From: Geodermatophilaceae bacterium NBWT11
GTDB taxonomy: Bacteria; Actinomycetota; Actinomycetes; Mycobacteriales; Geodermatophilaceae
Assembly: GCA_014218215.1 (NCBI GenBank)
Contig: CP043652.1
Span: 1,302,001-1,366,000 of the forward strand
Direction: 5' to 3'
Length of the DNA: 64,000 nt
Position numbers and translations under genes: made by a program. Each line of letters starts with the position of its first letter. Position 1 is the first letter of the stretch. This document shows positions 24,573 to 32,863 of this stretch, piece by piece. Under the pieces are notes generated by a model, which made no database searches, was not told the DNA's origin, and worked only from the letters and a program-made list of their open reading frames with translations.

Positions 24573-25328
24573 GTGAAGCTGCCTCCGCTGCCCGGCCCGG
24601 CCGACCTGTTCTCCGCCGCGGAGGGCCTGCGCGACCTCGTCACGCAGTCACTCGCCCTCGTCCCCCGGGTCGTCACCGCGGTCGGGCAGGGTGAACTGCT
24701 GCTGGACCGGGTGGCCGTGCTGCTGGCCCGGGTGGAGGCCGTCGTCGACCGCGCCGAGGACGCCGTGGCCGGGGTGGAGGGCACCAAGGCCCGCGCCGAC
24801 CTGGCCATCGCCGGGGTCGCGGCGACCCGGGCCGCCGCGGACGAGGCGATCGCCGGGGTGGAGGCCACCAAGCGGACCGCCGACGAGGCCATCGCGGGAG
24901 TGGCCGGCACCCGCACCGACGCGGACTCGGCGATCGCCGGGATCGAGACGACCCGGGCCGCCGCCGACGCGTTGCTCCTCGAGGCGACCGCCCTGCTCGG
25001 CCGCACCAGCCCGCTGCTGGACGCCTACCAGCCCGCCCTGGAGCAGCTGGCCCCGCTGTTGCGGACCTTCGCCGACGACCTGGACCCCGCGGAGATCGCC
25101 GCCCTGGTCACCCTGGTCGACCGGTTGCCGGTGCTGGTGAAGCACCTGGACGAGGACGTGCTGCCGGTGGTGGCCTCGATGGGCGACCTGGCCCCCGACG
25201 TGCACCAGCTGCTGGACACCGTGCAGGACCTGCGCGAACTGGCCAAGGGGTTCCCGGGCTCCAAGCTGTTCCGCCGCCGGGGTGCCGAGGAGATCGCCGA
25301 GGAGGAGGCCGGCCAGCGCGGACGCTGA
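24573..25328 (+). CDS. Helical protein with five 14-residue repeats
   Basis: A 251-residue, almost wholly alpha-helical protein. Residues 64-133 are five tandem 14-mers of consensus AIAGVEATRxxADE, which should form an amphipathic or coiled rod like apolipoprotein-type or tape proteins. The flanks (LLDRVAVLLARVEAVVDRAE and later ALVTLVDRLPVLVKHLDEDV) keep the helical character. The C-terminus is charged (EEIAEEEAGQRGR). TAGCGT 7 bases before the GTG suggests a leaderless mRNA. It is divergent from the LCP-like gene. Membrane-surface or envelope scaffolding is possible; function unknown. Confidence 0.7.
   Translation: MKLPPLPGPADLFSAAEGLRDLVTQSLALVPRVVTAVGQGELLLDRVAVLLARVEAVVDRAEDAVAGVEGTKARADLAIAGVAATRAAADEAIAGVEATKRTADEAIAGVAGTRTDADSAIAGIETTRAAADALLLEATALLGRTSPLLDAYQPALEQLAPLLRTFADDLDPAEIAALVTLVDRLPVLVKHLDEDVLPVVASMGDLAPDVHQLLDTVQDLRELAKGFPGSKLFRRRGAEEIAEEEAGQRGR
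24762..24971 (+). repeat. Five tandem 42-bp coding repeats
   Basis: Each 42-bp unit encodes one AIAGVxxTRxxADx 14-mer (residues 64-77, 78-91, 92-105, 106-119, 120-133). The AIAGV part is best conserved in DNA (gcgatcgccgg-type); the rest varies. Repeat number could change by slippage or recombination between strains. Confidence 0.75.
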
Positions 25329-25342
25329 CCGACCTCGGCCAC

Positions 25343-25762
25343 TCAGTCCTCCGTGGGGTGGCCCAGGGCGCGGACCACCTCGCCGATCCGGGTGTAGGTC
25401 TCCCCTCCGGGCAGCCGGGACAGCTCGTCGGCCACCGCGTCCGGCGCCCGGTGGTCCCGGGCGGCCTCGACCAGGTCGGCGCCGGTGCTCGGGAAGTCCG
25501 CCCGGTCCAGCCAGCGCGCCAGCTCGCTCCGCAGCTGCACGGTCGCGGCGTCCGTCCCGGCCGGCACCCCACCGGTCAGGGTGCCGTCGGGAGCGGCGTC
25601 GACATCGGGCTGGTCCTCGCCGCTGGGCTCGGCCTCCCGGGACTCCTCCACCCGGCCGTCGTGCCCGGTGCGGGTGACCGCCTCGGACTCCGCGGCGAGC
25701 ACGTCGTCGCGCATCGCGCCGTGCGTGCCGCCGGTCTGCACGTCCTCCGCCGGACCGGTCAC
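25343..25762 (-). CDS. DUF2795 domain protein
   Basis: A 139-residue protein. The first 65 residues are acidic and disordered; the second half (VQLRSELARWLDRADFPSTG ... DAVADELSRLPGGETYTRIGEVVRAL) is a DUF2795-type small helical domain. The ATG overlaps the stop of the upstream DUF2945 gene (25759-25762), so the two are coupled. DUF2795 and DUF2945 proteins tend to occur in small stress-associated sets, but their activities are not known. Confidence 0.78.
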   Translation of the reverse strand: MTGPAEDVQTGGTHGAMRDDVLAAESEAVTRTGHDGRVEESREAEPSGEDQPDVDAAPDGTLTGGVPAGTDAATVQLRSELARWLDRADFPSTGADLVEAARDHRAPDAVADELSRLPGGETYTRIGEVVRALGHPTED

Positions 25763-25968
25763 TGCTTGTCCAGCGCCTCGGGCTTGTGCACCGCGGTCTT
25801 GCCGGACTTGTCGCTCTCCACCTCGTACTGCGGCTCGTCCTCGCTGGCCTTGACCGTCCGACCACCGGCCTCGGTCTCCTCGGTGATCTTCCGTGTCACG
25901 GTGCCCTCGGTCTTGGTGCCGTGGGTCTTCCAGGTGACGTCGTCACCCTTCTTGAGGTCGTCGCTCAC
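25759..25968 (-). CDS. DUF2945 (HVA1 family) protein
   Basis: A 69-residue protein, MSDDLKKGDDVTWKTHGTKT..., with the family KGDxVxWxxHGxxxxGxVxxK pattern and KPEAL near the end. HVA1 family proteins are small SH3-like folds of unknown function, named from a fungal heat-related gene. GTG start at 25968; first gene of the pair with DUF2795. Confidence 0.85.
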   Translation of the reverse strand: MSDDLKKGDDVTWKTHGTKTEGTVTRKITEETEAGGRTVKASEDEPQYEVESDKSGKTAVHKPEALDKQ

Positions 25969-26289
25969 GTCGTGCTCCTCGCGTCGTCGGGCCCGACTGC
26001 TGCCCGCCCCGCCCCTCGTCCACACATCCCGGGCCAGCGGGAGGGCTCGTCGACCAGCGGAAGCCCGGTTGGTCACCCGTCCGGGTGGCTCGGACCGCTC
26101 GAGCCGCCCCTGGGCCCCGGCGCTCACGTAGCGTGGTGTCCAGGACGACGCGACCGGCGAGAGACCCGGTCAGAGCACCGCGGCAGTCACTCTCTGTGAT
26201 CAGTCGTCCTCGTGATCGCCGGCCCGGTCGGCCCCATTCCCCCGGGGCCGGCCGGGTCGGCCCCGCCGGCCGCCCTAGGCTGGCCGGTC
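25969..26289. other. Intergenic region with the SIP promoter
   Basis: No convincing gene in these 321 bases. On the plus strand TAGGCT at 26276-26281 ends 8 bases before the GTG of the siderophore-interacting protein, fitting a leaderless promoter. The left part must hold the promoter of the DUF2945/DUF2795 pair on the minus strand. No Fur/IdeR-type box is evident. Confidence 0.4.
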
Positions 26290-27081
26290 GTGAGCACCCT
26301 CGACGTGAGCAGCCCGGAGGGGACCCGCCCGGTCGACGTGCTGACCGTGGTGTCCACCACCGACGTCACGCCCGCCGTGCGCCGGGTCTCGCTGTCGGCG
26401 TCTCCCGAGGTGGTCGCCGCAGCCGGACCCACCCTGGCCCTGCTCGTGCCCCGCGTCGGGGACCGCGCGCCCCGCTGGCCCGACGTGGCGCGGGACGGCC
26501 GGATCGTGTGGCCGCAGGGCAGCCACGGCGTCGCGCTGCGCAGCTACACCGCGCGCCGGCAGGACCCCGGTGCCGGTCTCGTCGACATCGACTTCGTGCT
26601 GCACGGCGACGGCCCCGCCGCCACCTGGGCCGCCGCTGCCACCCCGGGAGACGTGCTGGCCGTGGCCAGCGTGGCCCCCCTCGGGCACACCCCCGCCGGG
26701 TGGGTGCTGCTGGTCGGCGACGAGACCGCACTGCCGGCGATCAGCCGGATCCTCGCCGCGGCCGACCCCGGCACCCGGGGCGTGGCCCTGCTGGAGGTCG
26801 CCGGCGCCGCCGAGGAGCAGCCCCTGGCGCACCCCGCCGGGGTCGAGGTCCGCTGGCTGCACCGCGGGGACGCCGACCCGGGGGCACCCGACCTGCTGGT
26901 CGCCGCCGTCGCCGCCCTGGAGACGCCGGCCGACCCCGACGTCTTCGCCTGGGTCGCCGCGGAGTCCGCGACCGTCCGCGCCGTCCGGGCCGACCTCCGG
27001 GGACGGTGGGGCCTGGGCCGGGCCCAGCACCACGCGATCGGCTACTGGCGGCGTGGACGGGCGATGTCCCCCGCCGGGTGA
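26290..27081 (+). CDS. Siderophore-interacting protein (FAD ferric reductase)
   Basis: A 263-residue protein of the SIP/ViuB family. RSYTARRQDP is the FAD-binding RxYTxR motif; GDETALPAISRIL starts the NAD(P)H-binding half, and the C-terminal HHAIGYWRRGR is diagnostic. These enzymes reduce ferric siderophores in the cytosol to free iron. No siderophore gene lies nearby. GTG start, probably leaderless. Confidence 0.9.
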   Translation: MSTLDVSSPEGTRPVDVLTVVSTTDVTPAVRRVSLSASPEVVAAAGPTLALLVPRVGDRAPRWPDVARDGRIVWPQGSHGVALRSYTARRQDPGAGLVDIDFVLHGDGPAATWAAAATPGDVLAVASVAPLGHTPAGWVLLVGDETALPAISRILAAADPGTRGVALLEVAGAAEEQPLAHPAGVEVRWLHRGDADPGAPDLLVAAVAALETPADPDVFAWVAAESATVRAVRADLRGRWGLGRAQHHAIGYWRRGRAMSPAG

Positions 27082-27187
27082 CACGGACGGCTTCGCAGAC
27101 TCCTCACAGGTAGCGTCCAGTCCGGGCCCAGTCGCTGCGAACAACCTGTGGCCCATGACGACGACGGCACCGGAGCGCGGAGGGCAC

Positions 27188-27910
27188 GTGAGCAGCAGCG
27201 CGGGACCCCGGACCCCCGAGGCGCGGCTCCTCGTGGTGGACGACGAGCCGAACATCCGCGAGCTGCTCTCGGCCAGCCTGCGGTACGCCGGCTTCGAGGT
27301 GGCGACCGCCGCCGACGGCCAGCAGGCCCTCGCCGTCGCCGCGCAGTTCCGCCCCGACCTGCTGGTGCTCGACGTGATGATGCCCGGCCTCGACGGCTTC
27401 GGCGTCGTCCGCCGACTGCGGCAGAACGGCACCCAGACCCCGGTGCTGTTCCTCACCGCCCGGGACGCCGCCGAGGACAAGGTGTCGGGCCTGACGCTGG
27501 GCGGCGACGACTACGTCACCAAGCCCTTCAGCCTCGACGAGGTCCTGGCCCGCATCCGCGCCGTGCTGCGCCGCAGCCTCAGCGCCCGGCCGGTCGGTGA
27601 GGCCCCGCGGCTGGTGTTCGCCGACATCGAGCTGGACGAGGAGTCCCACGAGGTCCTCAAGGCCGGCGAGCTGATCAGCCTGTCGCCCACGGAGTTCAAG
27701 CTGCTGCGCTACCTGATGAGCAACCCGGGCCGGGTGCTCTCCAAGGCGCAGATCCTCGACCACGTGTGGAACTACGACTTCAACGGCGAGGCCAACGTCG
27801 TGGAGTCCTACATCTCCTACCTGCGCCGCAAGATCGACACCACCGAGCCCCGGTTGCTGCACACCCTGCGCGGCGTCGGCTACTCGTTGCGCCTGCCCCG
27901 CGGGAGCTGA
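27188..27910 (+). CDS. OmpR-family response regulator
   Basis: A 240-residue response regulator. LLVVDDEPNIRELL gives the acidic pocket, LDVMMPGLDGF the phosphoacceptor Asp (about residue 62), and YVTKPF the conserved Lys. The C-terminal winged helix has SPTEFKLLRYLMSNPGRVLSK and YLRRKID. I prefer GTG at 27188 because GGAGGG lies 5 bases before it; ATG at 27155 would add 11 residues. TAGCGT at 27113-27118 is a likely -10. It pairs with the kinase that starts 10 bases after its stop; TrcR/MprA-like systems are the nearest relatives I know. Confidence 0.92.
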   Translation: MSSSAGPRTPEARLLVVDDEPNIRELLSASLRYAGFEVATAADGQQALAVAAQFRPDLLVLDVMMPGLDGFGVVRRLRQNGTQTPVLFLTARDAAEDKVSGLTLGGDDYVTKPFSLDEVLARIRAVLRRSLSARPVGEAPRLVFADIELDEESHEVLKAGELISLSPTEFKLLRYLMSNPGRVLSKAQILDHVWNYDFNGEANVVESYISYLRRKIDTTEPRLLHTLRGVGYSLRLPRGS

Positions 27911-27919
27911 GCCGCCCCC

Positions 27920-29464
27920 GTGTCCGGCAGCGCCACCGATCTCCTGGAGGCCGACCAGCCGCCGCTGCACCCGCAACGGGTGCCGCTGCGGATCACCCTG
28001 GTCGGCCTCCTCGTCGTGCTGGTCGCCCTGGCGCTGGCGGCCACCGGCTTCGCGGCGACCAACCTCCTGCGCGAGTACCTCGTCGACCAGCAGGACGCCC
28101 AGCTCAGCGGCTACGCCCGCGACCTGGAGGGCGACCCGGCGACGACCCAGACCAACTGCAGCTCACCGGGGTTCCCCTTCGGCGCCAGCTACTTCGCCTG
28201 CGTGCCCACCGACGGCCAGACCCGGGTCTTCTACGGTCCGCGGACGAGCGTCTCCTCCCTGCCCGACGTCTCGGCCATCGACGTGGACAGCATCGCCGCC
28301 TACGACGACGCACCGCTCACCGTCCGCGGGGCCGACGGCAGCACCTCCTGGCGGCTGGTGGCCGCCCAGGTCTCGGACGGGCTCGTCGTGGTGGTGGGCA
28401 TCGACCTGTCCGACGACGAGAAGATCCTCGGCCGGCTGATCGCCATCCAGGTCGTCGTCGGCCTGCTGGTGCTGGTGCTGCTGGGCGTCGCCGGGTACCT
28501 GCTGGTGCGCAACTCGTTGCGCCCGCTGGTCGAGGTCGAGCACACGGCGGCCGCGATCGCCGGCGGCGACCTGTCCCGCCGGGTGCCCGCCGGCGACGAC
28601 CGCACCGAGGTCGGGCGGCTGTCCACGGCGCTCAACGGGATGCTCAGCCGGATCGAGGGCGCGTTCCGGGCGCAGGCGACGTCGGAGGAGCAGGCCCGGG
28701 CCTCGGAGGCCCGGATGCGCCGGTTCGTCGCCGACGCCAGCCACGAGCTGCGCACCCCGCTGACCTCGATCCGCGGCTTCGCCGAGCTGCACCGGCACGG
28801 CGCGGCCAGCGACCCGGAGAGCACCGCCCGGATGATGGGCCGGATCGAGGCCGAGGCCACCCGGATGGGCCTGCTCGTGGAGGACCTGCTGCAGCTGGCC
28901 CGGCTGGACCAGCAGCGCACCCTGGCTCTGCTCCCGGTCGACCTGGCCGAGGTCGCCGGGGACGCCGTCCACGACGCCGGCGCGGTCCAACCCGACCGGC
29001 CGGTGTCCCTGGTGCTCGAGCCATCCCTGACCGACGTCCCCGTGGTGCTGGGCGACGAGTCCCGGCTGCGCCAGGTGGTGGGCAACCTGGTCACCAACGC
29101 CCTCACCCACACCCCGGTCGACGCCGCGGTCACCGTGTCGCTGTCCGAGGACCCCGCGGACCCCGACGTGGTCACCCTGACCGTGGCCGACCGGGGCCCG
29201 GGCATGGACCCGGCCGACGCCGAGCGGGTCTTCGAGCGCTTCTACCGGGCCGATGCCTCGCGCACCCGGGCCGCCGGGGGCACCGGGCTGGGCCTGTCCA
29301 TCGTGTCCTCGCTGGTGCAGGCGCACGGTGGCACCGTCACCGTGCGGACGGCGCCCGGTGAGGGGGCAGCCTTCGTCGTCCGGCTGCCCCGGTCCGGCCC
29401 CCCGGACAGCGGCCAGCTGGTGCCCGGGGAGGACCCCGACCCCGCCACCGACGCCCCCGGCTAG
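27920..29464 (+). CDS. HAMP sensor histidine kinase
   Basis: A 514-residue kinase. Two helices (about residues 23-48 and 172-195) flank an extracytoplasmic sensor of about 120 residues that includes two cysteines (NCSSPGF and FACVPTDG), perhaps a disulfide. HAMP follows, then DASHELRTPLTSIRGFAE with the phospho-His (about residue 276), the N box NLVTNALTH, DRGPGMD and GTGLGLSIV. It phosphorylates the regulator encoded immediately upstream. The signal is unknown. GTG start. Confidence 0.92.
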   Translation: MSGSATDLLEADQPPLHPQRVPLRITLVGLLVVLVALALAATGFAATNLLREYLVDQQDAQLSGYARDLEGDPATTQTNCSSPGFPFGASYFACVPTDGQTRVFYGPRTSVSSLPDVSAIDVDSIAAYDDAPLTVRGADGSTSWRLVAAQVSDGLVVVVGIDLSDDEKILGRLIAIQVVVGLLVLVLLGVAGYLLVRNSLRPLVEVEHTAAAIAGGDLSRRVPAGDDRTEVGRLSTALNGMLSRIEGAFRAQATSEEQARASEARMRRFVADASHELRTPLTSIRGFAELHRHGAASDPESTARMMGRIEAEATRMGLLVEDLLQLARLDQQRTLALLPVDLAEVAGDAVHDAGAVQPDRPVSLVLEPSLTDVPVVLGDESRLRQVVGNLVTNALTHTPVDAAVTVSLSEDPADPDVVTLTVADRGPGMDPADAERVFERFYRADASRTRAAGGTGLGLSIVSSLVQAHGGTVTVRTAPGEGAAFVVRLPRSGPPDSGQLVPGEDPDPATDAPG

Positions 29465-29473
29465 CCTCCCCCG

Positions 29474-30122
29474 GTGCCCGCCCCGCAGACCCCTCGCCGC
29501 GACGCCGTGGACCGGCTCGGTGCCGCCACCCGCCGGCTGCGCAGCGCCGTCGTCGGCACCGAGGCCCCCGACGACGTGCTGGACGACGTCGTCGCGCAGC
29601 TGGACGCACTGACCGACCTGCTGGCCGCGCACCCCCGGGCCGCCGGTGAGCCGCCCTCGGCCGACCGACGGGCCGACGGCGGCCTCGCCCCCACCGGCGC
29701 CTCGGCGTTCGACCCGGCCACCGGCAGCGGCAGCCCGGTCGCCCCCGCCGCTCACCGTCACCCGCGCCCACCACGCCGCCACCGGCACCTGCCGGCTGGG
29801 CGCCGTGCAGCAGGGGGCACCCGGTGCGGTGCACGGCGGGGTGCTGGCCCTGCTCCTGGAGACGATGACCGGCCAGGCGGTGCTGGGCGACGACCAGCCG
29901 CGGCTGGTCAGCAAGCTGGCGATCGCCTACCGCGGGCCCGTGCCCCAGGACGCCGACCTGGTGCTCGAGGCCCGGGTCACCTCGGCCGAGGACACCCGGT
30001 GGCGGGTGACCACCACGCTGGCCACCGCGGCCGACCCGGCGACGGTGCTGACCGAGTGCCAGGGCACCGTCCTGCAGCTGCGCCCCGACCAGCTGGCCCG
30101 GCACCGCGCCCTGCAGGCCTGA
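29474..30122 (+). pseudogene. PaaI-family thioesterase with +1 frameshift
   Basis: The first part (GTG at 29474; DAVDRLGAATRRLRSAVVG ... FDPATGSGSPVAP) aligns with the N-terminus of the next thioesterase. The hot-dog domain (PLTVTRAHHAATGTC ... GAVHGGVLALLLETMTGQAV ... LAIAYRGPVP) continues in the +1 frame up to 30122. Skipping one base at the C5 run 29742-29746 restores one protein with VAP-PLTV, as in the paralogue's IAPPLRI. So one extra C splits the gene: a real mutation or a sequencing error. The intact product would hydrolyse an acyl-CoA. Confidence 0.75.
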
Positions 30123-30144
30123 CCGGGCGGGATACGGTCCGGCG

Positions 30145-30855
30145 GTGACCACCGAGAGCCCCTACGACCCCGAGCTGATGGCCGCGGTCACCGACCTGGG
30201 CGACGCCGTCCGCGAGCTGGTGCAGGCCTCGGTGCGCACCACGGTCGGCCCCAGCCAGCTCGCCGCCGCCGCTGCCCGGGCGCGGGAGATCAGCCGGGGG
30301 CTGCTCACCAGCACCCGGGACCGGCACGAGCTCCCGGCCCTGGACGACCCGGTCGCCTTCCGCCGGGTGTTCTCCCCGGTCACCGGGGTGGGCAGCGCGA
30401 TCGCCCCGCCGCTGCGCATCCGCCGGGACGGGGCCGGCGTGGTCGCCGAGGCCACCCTGGGCCTGCAGTACGAGGGCCCGCCCGGCTTCCTGCACGGCGG
30501 CATGAGCGGTCTGCTGATGGACCAGCTGCTGGGCTCCGCCGCAGTCGCCGCGGACCGCTGGGGCATGACGGCGCACCTGGAGCTGGACTACCGCGGCCCG
30601 GTGCCGCTGCAGACGCCGCTGGTGTTCCGCGCCTGGGTGGCCGAGGAGGACGGCCGCAAGACCACGGTCCACGGCAGCGTCGCCCTGGCCGCCGACCCCG
30701 ACCGGGTGCTCGTCTCCGTGCGCGGGCTCTTCGTCACCCCCCGGGACGAGCAGATGGCCGCCTACTTCGGCGAGATCACCGACGCCTCCGGCAAGCACGC
30801 CCCGCCCGGTCGGGCCACCGACGCCACCGCCCTGCACCCCGGGGACGACGCGTGA
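30145..30855 (+). CDS. PaaI-family hot-dog thioesterase
   Basis: A 236-residue protein. The N-terminal 95 residues are helical (VTDLGDAVRELVQASVRTT); the hot-dog fold follows, with GFLHGGMSGLLMDQLLG as the HGG catalytic-type motif and LELDYRGPVPLQTPL. It probably hydrolyses a medium- or long-chain acyl-CoA. It is a tandem paralogue of the frameshifted gene just upstream, so the pair arose by duplication. GTG start; overlaps cysQ by 4 bases. Confidence 0.85.
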   Translation: MTTESPYDPELMAAVTDLGDAVRELVQASVRTTVGPSQLAAAAARAREISRGLLTSTRDRHELPALDDPVAFRRVFSPVTGVGSAIAPPLRIRRDGAGVVAEATLGLQYEGPPGFLHGGMSGLLMDQLLGSAAVAADRWGMTAHLELDYRGPVPLQTPLVFRAWVAEEDGRKTTVHGSVALAADPDRVLVSVRGLFVTPRDEQMAAYFGEITDASGKHAPPGRATDATALHPGDDA

Positions 30856-31601
30856 GCCGCAGCGACGTCGAGGTCGCCGCCCTCGCCGCCCGGGCCGCCG
30901 CCGACGTCCTGCTGCCGCTGCTGCAGGCCGGTGAGCTGCACGACGAGGCCCTCGGCGACGCCGGGGACGCCGCCGCCCAGGCCGCGATCGCCGCCGTCCT
31001 CGCTGAGCACCGGCCCGACGACGCGGTGTTCAGCGAGGAGGCCGTCGACGACCCGGCCCGGCTCACCGCGGACCGGCTGTGGATCGTCGACCCGCTGGAC
31101 GGCACCCGGGAGTACCGCTCCGGGGACCGGCACGACTGGGCGGTGCACGTGGCGTTGTGGGAACGCTCCGCGGGCGACCTGACGGCAGCGGCCGTGGGGC
31201 TGCCCGCACTCGGCGAGGTGGTCACCACCGACCCGGCCCCGGTCGTCCCCCCGGTGCCCGACGGTCCGCTGCGCGTCGCGGTGTCCCGCAGCCGACCGCC
31301 GGCGCAGGCCCGGGCCGCCGCGGACGCCCTGGGCGCCGTCCTCGTGCCGTTGGGGTCGGCCGGCTACAAGACGCTGGCCGTGGTGCGTGGGGAGGCCGAC
31401 GCCTACGTGCACGCCGGCGGGATGTACCAGTGGGACTCCGCCGCCCCGGTCGCCGTCGCCCGCGCAGCGGGGCTGTTCGCCTCCCGGCTGGACGGCTCGC
31501 CGCTGCAGTACGCGGTGGCCGAGGCGTGGCTGCCCGACCTGGTCGTGTGTCGGCCCGAGCTGGCCGACCGGGTGCTGGCCGCGGTGCGCGCCGGGGCATG
31601 A
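30852..31601 (+). CDS. cysQ: 3'(2'),5'-bisphosphate nucleotidase CysQ
   Basis: A 249-residue member of the inositol-monophosphatase superfamily. SEEAVDD (metal-binding Glu), WIVDPLDGTREY (the DPxDGT metal site) and YQWDSAAPVAVARAAG (WD motif) are all intact. CysQ removes the 3'-phosphate from PAP(S), recycling AMP during sulfate assimilation. Its place just before cysD and cysN supports this over inositol phosphatase. GTG start overlapping the thioesterase stop. Confidence 0.88.
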   Translation: MSRSDVEVAALAARAAADVLLPLLQAGELHDEALGDAGDAAAQAAIAAVLAEHRPDDAVFSEEAVDDPARLTADRLWIVDPLDGTREYRSGDRHDWAVHVALWERSAGDLTAAAVGLPALGEVVTTDPAPVVPPVPDGPLRVAVSRSRPPAQARAAADALGAVLVPLGSAGYKTLAVVRGEADAYVHAGGMYQWDSAAPVAVARAAGLFASRLDGSPLQYAVAEAWLPDLVVCRPELADRVLAAVRAGA

Positions 31602-31618
31602 GCGAGACTGATCGGGCA

Positions 31619-31641
31619 ATCCCCACCTGACTGGTGGGGAT
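31619..31641. promoter_or_regulatory. Perfect palindrome upstream of cysD
   Basis: ATCCCCACC - TGACT - GGTGGGGAT: 9-bp perfect arms around a 5-base spacer, 39 bases before the cysD start. There is no T-tract, so an operator for a sulfur regulator, or an mRNA hairpin in the leader, is more likely than a terminator. The regulator is not known. Confidence 0.6.
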
Positions 31642-31680
31642 GACCCGTCCGTCGCCCTCGAGCACCCGGAGCACCTGCGC

Positions 31681-32589
31681 GTGAGCACCCCTGAGCACCG
31701 GCTGACCCAGCTGCAGACCCTCGAGGCCGAGTCGATCCACGTGATCCGCGAGGTCGCCGCCGAGCTCGAGCGTCCGGTGCTGCTGTTCAGCGGCGGCAAG
31801 GACTCGATCGTCATGCTCGAGCTGGCCCGCAAGGCCTTCGCCCCGGCCCGCATCCCGTTCCCGGTGATGCATGTGGACACCGGGCTGAACTTCCCCGAGG
31901 TGCTGGCCTTCCGTGACCGCCGGGTGGCCGAGCTCGGGGTGGAGCTCGTCGTGGCCTCCGTGCCCGACGCGATCGCCGCCGGCACGGTGAAGCAGGAGCC
32001 CAACGGCTCCCGCAACCGCATCCAGACCCCGGTGCTCCTGGACGCCGTCGAGCAGCACGGGTTCACCGCCCTGTTCGGCGGTGCCCGCCGGGACGAGGAC
32101 AAGGCCCGGGCCAAGGAGCGGGTGTTCAGCTTCCGCGACGAGTTCGGGCAGTGGGACCCCAAGAACCAGCGGCCCGAGCTCTGGGACCTCTACAACGGCC
32201 GGATCCACCTGGGTGAGTCGATCCGGGTGTTCCCGCTGTCGAACTGGACCGAGCTGGACATCTGGGGCTACATCGCGCAGGAGCAGATCGCGATCCCCGA
32301 CCTCTACCTGGCCGCCGACCGTGACGTCGTCGACCGCGCCGGGATGCTCTACGCGGTCAACGAGTTCATCACCCCCCGGGACGGCGAGGAGGTCACCCGC
32401 CGGTCGGTGCGCTACCGCACCGTCGGGGACGCCAACCTCACCGCGGCCGTGCCCTCGGAGGCCGCCACCGTCGAGGAGGTCATCGCCGAGATCGCGGTGA
32501 CCCGGCTGACCGAGCGGGGGGCCACCCGCGGCGACGACAAGGTCAGCGATGCCGCGATGGAGGACCGGAAGAAGGAGGGCTACTTCTGA
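31681..32589 (+). CDS. cysD: Sulfate adenylyltransferase subunit 2
   Basis: A 302-residue ATP sulfurylase small subunit. LLFSGGKDSIVMLELARKAF contains the PP-loop SGGKDS. GGARRDEDKARAKERVFSFR and the C-terminal DRKKEGYF are family hallmarks. With the GTPase CysN it forms adenosine-5'-phosphosulfate from ATP and sulfate. GTG start. cysN follows 274 bases later, with an oppositely oriented membrane gene between them. Confidence 0.95.
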   Translation: MSTPEHRLTQLQTLEAESIHVIREVAAELERPVLLFSGGKDSIVMLELARKAFAPARIPFPVMHVDTGLNFPEVLAFRDRRVAELGVELVVASVPDAIAAGTVKQEPNGSRNRIQTPVLLDAVEQHGFTALFGGARRDEDKARAKERVFSFRDEFGQWDPKNQRPELWDLYNGRIHLGESIRVFPLSNWTELDIWGYIAQEQIAIPDLYLAADRDVVDRAGMLYAVNEFITPRDGEEVTRRSVRYRTVGDANLTAAVPSEAATVEEVIAEIAVTRLTERGATRGDDKVSDAAMEDRKKEGYF

Positions 32590-32840
32590 TGGGCCCGTCG
32601 CCGTCTGCGCAGCAGCAGCCACCGGACCACGCCCACCAGCAGGGCCAGGCCCAGGAGCCAGCCCACCACCTCGGGCACCCCGGCACCGAGCGGGGCGCCG
32701 AAGGCCGCGTCCAGCCCGCGGCTGACCAGCACGGTCACCCCGTAGCCCACCAGGTAGCCGACCACCACGACCGCCAGTGCCGGGACCAGCGGTGCGAAGA
32801 ACACCGGCCCAGCGTCCGCCTGTGCGCCGTCCCCCGCCAC
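32580..32840 (-). CDS. Small two-helix membrane protein lying between cysD and cysN
   Basis: An 86-residue frame on the minus strand with two clear membrane helices (PALAVVVVGYLVGYGVTVLV and VVGWLLGLALLVGVVRWLLL) and a basic tail RRRRRAHQK. It fills most of the cysD-cysN gap and overlaps the end of cysD by 10 bases. The hydrophobic pattern is too regular for chance, but GTG at 32840 has a weak RBS. Its mRNA would be antisense to the cysDN transcript. Function unknown. Confidence 0.5.
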   Translation of the reverse strand: MAGDGAQADAGPVFFAPLVPALAVVVVGYLVGYGVTVLVSRGLDAAFGAPLGAGVPEVVGWLLGLALLVGVVRWLLLRRRRRAHQK

Positions 32841-32863
32841 ACCCCGACCCAGGAGGTGGCCGC

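Noticed and set aside
24762-24971. Non-coding minisatellite
   Set aside because: The 42-bp repeats keep the reading frame and the amino-acid pattern, so they are protein repeats.
29742-29746. Programmed ribosomal frameshift in the thioesterase
   Set aside because: No slippery heptamer plus pseudoknot or stop-codon context is visible; a simple 1-base indel explains it.
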